NCBI GenBank assembly: GCA_903835325.1
Contig: CAILMU010000048.1
Span: forward strand, 1 to 14,081
DNA length: 14,081 nucleotides
Direction: 5' to 3'
DNA from: an uncultured Microcaldota archaeon
Lineage (GTDB): Archaea; Micrarchaeota; Micrarchaeia; Anstonellales; Bilamarchaeaceae
Shown here: positions 13,035 through 14,081 of the stretch, piece after piece
How the letters are laid out: each line of letters opens with the position of its first letter
How positions within the stretch are numbered: position 1 is the stretch's first letter
Translations under genes and position numbers: made by a program
The notes under the pieces: generated by a model
Seen by the model: the letters and a program-made list of their open reading frames with translations, nothing else
Told to the model about the DNA's origin: nothing
Databases searched by the model: none

Positions 13035-14081
13035 ATGAAGATAGCACAGGTCACGCACCTTTTCCCTCCGGCCACAGGGGGCATAGAGAACCACGTATAC
13101 TGCATCTCGAGGGAGCTATCGAAACGGAACAAGGTCGTCATCTATACGACAAGTGTCAAAGGCACGAAAAACGAAGAGCAAATCGAAGGGTTCTTGGTGA
13201 GACGATTCTGGGGCATCGGATTGCCGTTCTTCTCATCCATCTATTTCTCTCCCGGATTGATCCTAGCCCTCCTCCAATCGGATGCAGACGTTTACGCATC
13301 CCACGGATACGGATCCGTTATGCCATTTTTCACTTCGCTAGTGGCGTTCATGAAACGGAAGCCATTCGTTTTCACGCTTCATGGATATCCGAAGCTGAAA
13401 GGAGCGGGCGGCATATTCCAAGGGCTATATCGCTACCTAGTAGCTTCCGTCTTCCTGCGCATCGCAAGGAAAGTAATAGCAGTCTCCTCCGCAGCGGCGG
13501 ACGACATAAAAGACGAGGTCGATATGCGGAAAATAGTCATAATCCCCGACGGAATAGACTCGGAAAGATTCGCATATGAAAATACAAAAAACAGGGACGC
13601 CATCACGTTCATCGGCAGGCTGGACGAATACAAGGGGATTGATGTGCTGGTTTCGGCATTCTCGCGCGTGAAAAAACAGTTCCCTGACGCGAAACTGCGC
13701 ATCATCGGAAGGGACGAAGGGATACGAAGCGACCTTGCGCGCTATGCAAAGGAGCTAGGGGTCGATGCTGAATTCATAGAAGCCAAAAGGGAGGAGATGC
13801 CAGCTTACTACGCAAGTTCCACGGTAATCGTGCTCCCAAGCAGGTACGAAGGCCTTTCGCTTGTCCTTCTTGAATCGCTCGCCAGCGAGCGGCCCATATT
13901 CACCACCAAAGTAGGTGCCTCGCCGCGCGTCCTCAGGAGGGTGCTCGGAGGAGAGGGGAAAATTTATCTGTTTGACACTGACAAAGAGCTAGTGGAAAAA
14001 ATCTGCGATGTTCTGGCGAACCCGGAAAAGTACCGGCAGATCGCTGCGCGCGGCCGCGAGGGCGCAATGAAGGAATATTCA
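13035..14081 (+). CDS. GT4-family glycosyltransferase (paralogue B), cut by the window end
   Basis: The first 349 residues of a GT4 glycosyltransferase, open at the window edge; judging from its paralogue (363 residues), little is missing. The N-terminal acceptor domain has the standard TGGIENHVYCISREL (14-28) and KRKPFVFTLHGYP (107-119). The donor domain has IPDGIDSERF (170-179), TFIGRLDEYKGIDVLVSAF (191-209) and EX7E (E272 and E280 in YEGLSLVLLES). It shares long identical or near-identical blocks with glycosyltransferase A on the opposite strand, so the two come from a duplication. The likely role is adding a sugar to a lipid-linked oligosaccharide or surface glycan. Its codons use more ATA, CTA, GTA and GGA than neighbouring genes do, by eye. 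The start is leaderless, with a TATA box 26 bases upstream. Confidence 0.9.
   Translation, partial: MKIAQVTHLFPPATGGIENHVYCISRELSKRNKVVIYTTSVKGTKNEEQIEGFLVRRFWGIGLPFFSSIYFSPGLILALLQSDADVYASHGYGSVMPFFTSLVAFMKRKPFVFTLHGYPKLKGAGGIFQGLYRYLVASVFLRIARKVIAVSSAAADDIKDEVDMRKIVIIPDGIDSERFAYENTKNRDAITFIGRLDEYKGIDVLVSAFSRVKKQFPDAKLRIIGRDEGIRSDLARYAKELGVDAEFIEAKREEMPAYYASSTVIVLPSRYEGLSLVLLESLASERPIFTTKVGASPRVLRRVLGGEGKIYLFDTDKELVEKICDVLANPEKYRQIAARGREGAMKEYS

Noticed and set aside
12897..13094. 65-codon minus-strand frame
   Set aside because: It begins inside and antisense to glycosyltransferase B and has no promoter or ribosome binding site.

Overview
The window is archaeal. Support comes from an archaeal-type D-aminoacyl-tRNA deacylase (DtdA), a stand-alone TRAM-domain protein, a dolichol-kinase-family enzyme, an archaeal secretion ATPase/TadC pair, TATA boxes about 26 bases upstream of apparently leaderless starts, and GGTGA-type Shine-Dalgarno sites. 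Compact operons with ATGA overlaps and rather diverged proteins would fit a small-genome lineage such as Micrarchaeota or another DPANN group, but no rRNA or other phylogenetic marker is present and that placement is a guess.

Layout. Positions 1-3610 (+) hold the 3' end of pheS, then two exported or membrane-anchored proteins of unknown function. Both are extraordinarily rich in N-glycosylation sequons, confined to the parts predicted to lie outside the cell. Positions 3626-4013 (-) hold a TRAM protein and a newly proposed 32-residue leaderless ORF. That ORF starts one promoter length from a perfectly palindromic TATA box, which also faces a HAD-family phosphatase on the + strand (4088-4684). 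Positions 4720-6530 (-) form a tight operon: PAP2 phosphatase, dolichol-kinase-like enzyme, dtdA. Positions 6546-9618 (-) hold a two-gene type IV pilus/secretion motor: GspE/TadA-like ATPase and a double GspF-domain TadC. A divergent intergenic region of about 130 bp leads to a wHTH-MNT nucleotidyltransferase/HEPN toxin-antitoxin-like pair (+, 9749-10703), whose promoter carries a phased array of GTTCT/AGAAC half-sites. Positions 10753-14081 hold sugar metabolism and glycosylation genes: a UDP-glucose 4-epimerase-like enzyme (+), a GT4 glycosyltransferase (-), and a paralogous GT4 glycosyltransferase (+) that runs off the end.

How the genes may work together. Much of the window is compatible with surface glycobiology: sequon-dense surface proteins, enzymes that could recycle a dolichyl-phosphate carrier (PAP2 plus DolK family), a nucleotide-sugar epimerase, two GT4 enzymes, and an export/pilus motor. 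No oligosaccharyltransferase (AglB) or pilin is visible, so this link is inference from neighbourhood only. No rRNA, tRNA, CRISPR array, insertion sequence or integrase was recognised. The candidates for something undescribed are the 32-residue ORF on a bidirectional palindromic promoter, the sequon-dense membrane-protein pair, and the operator array of the MNT/HEPN module.
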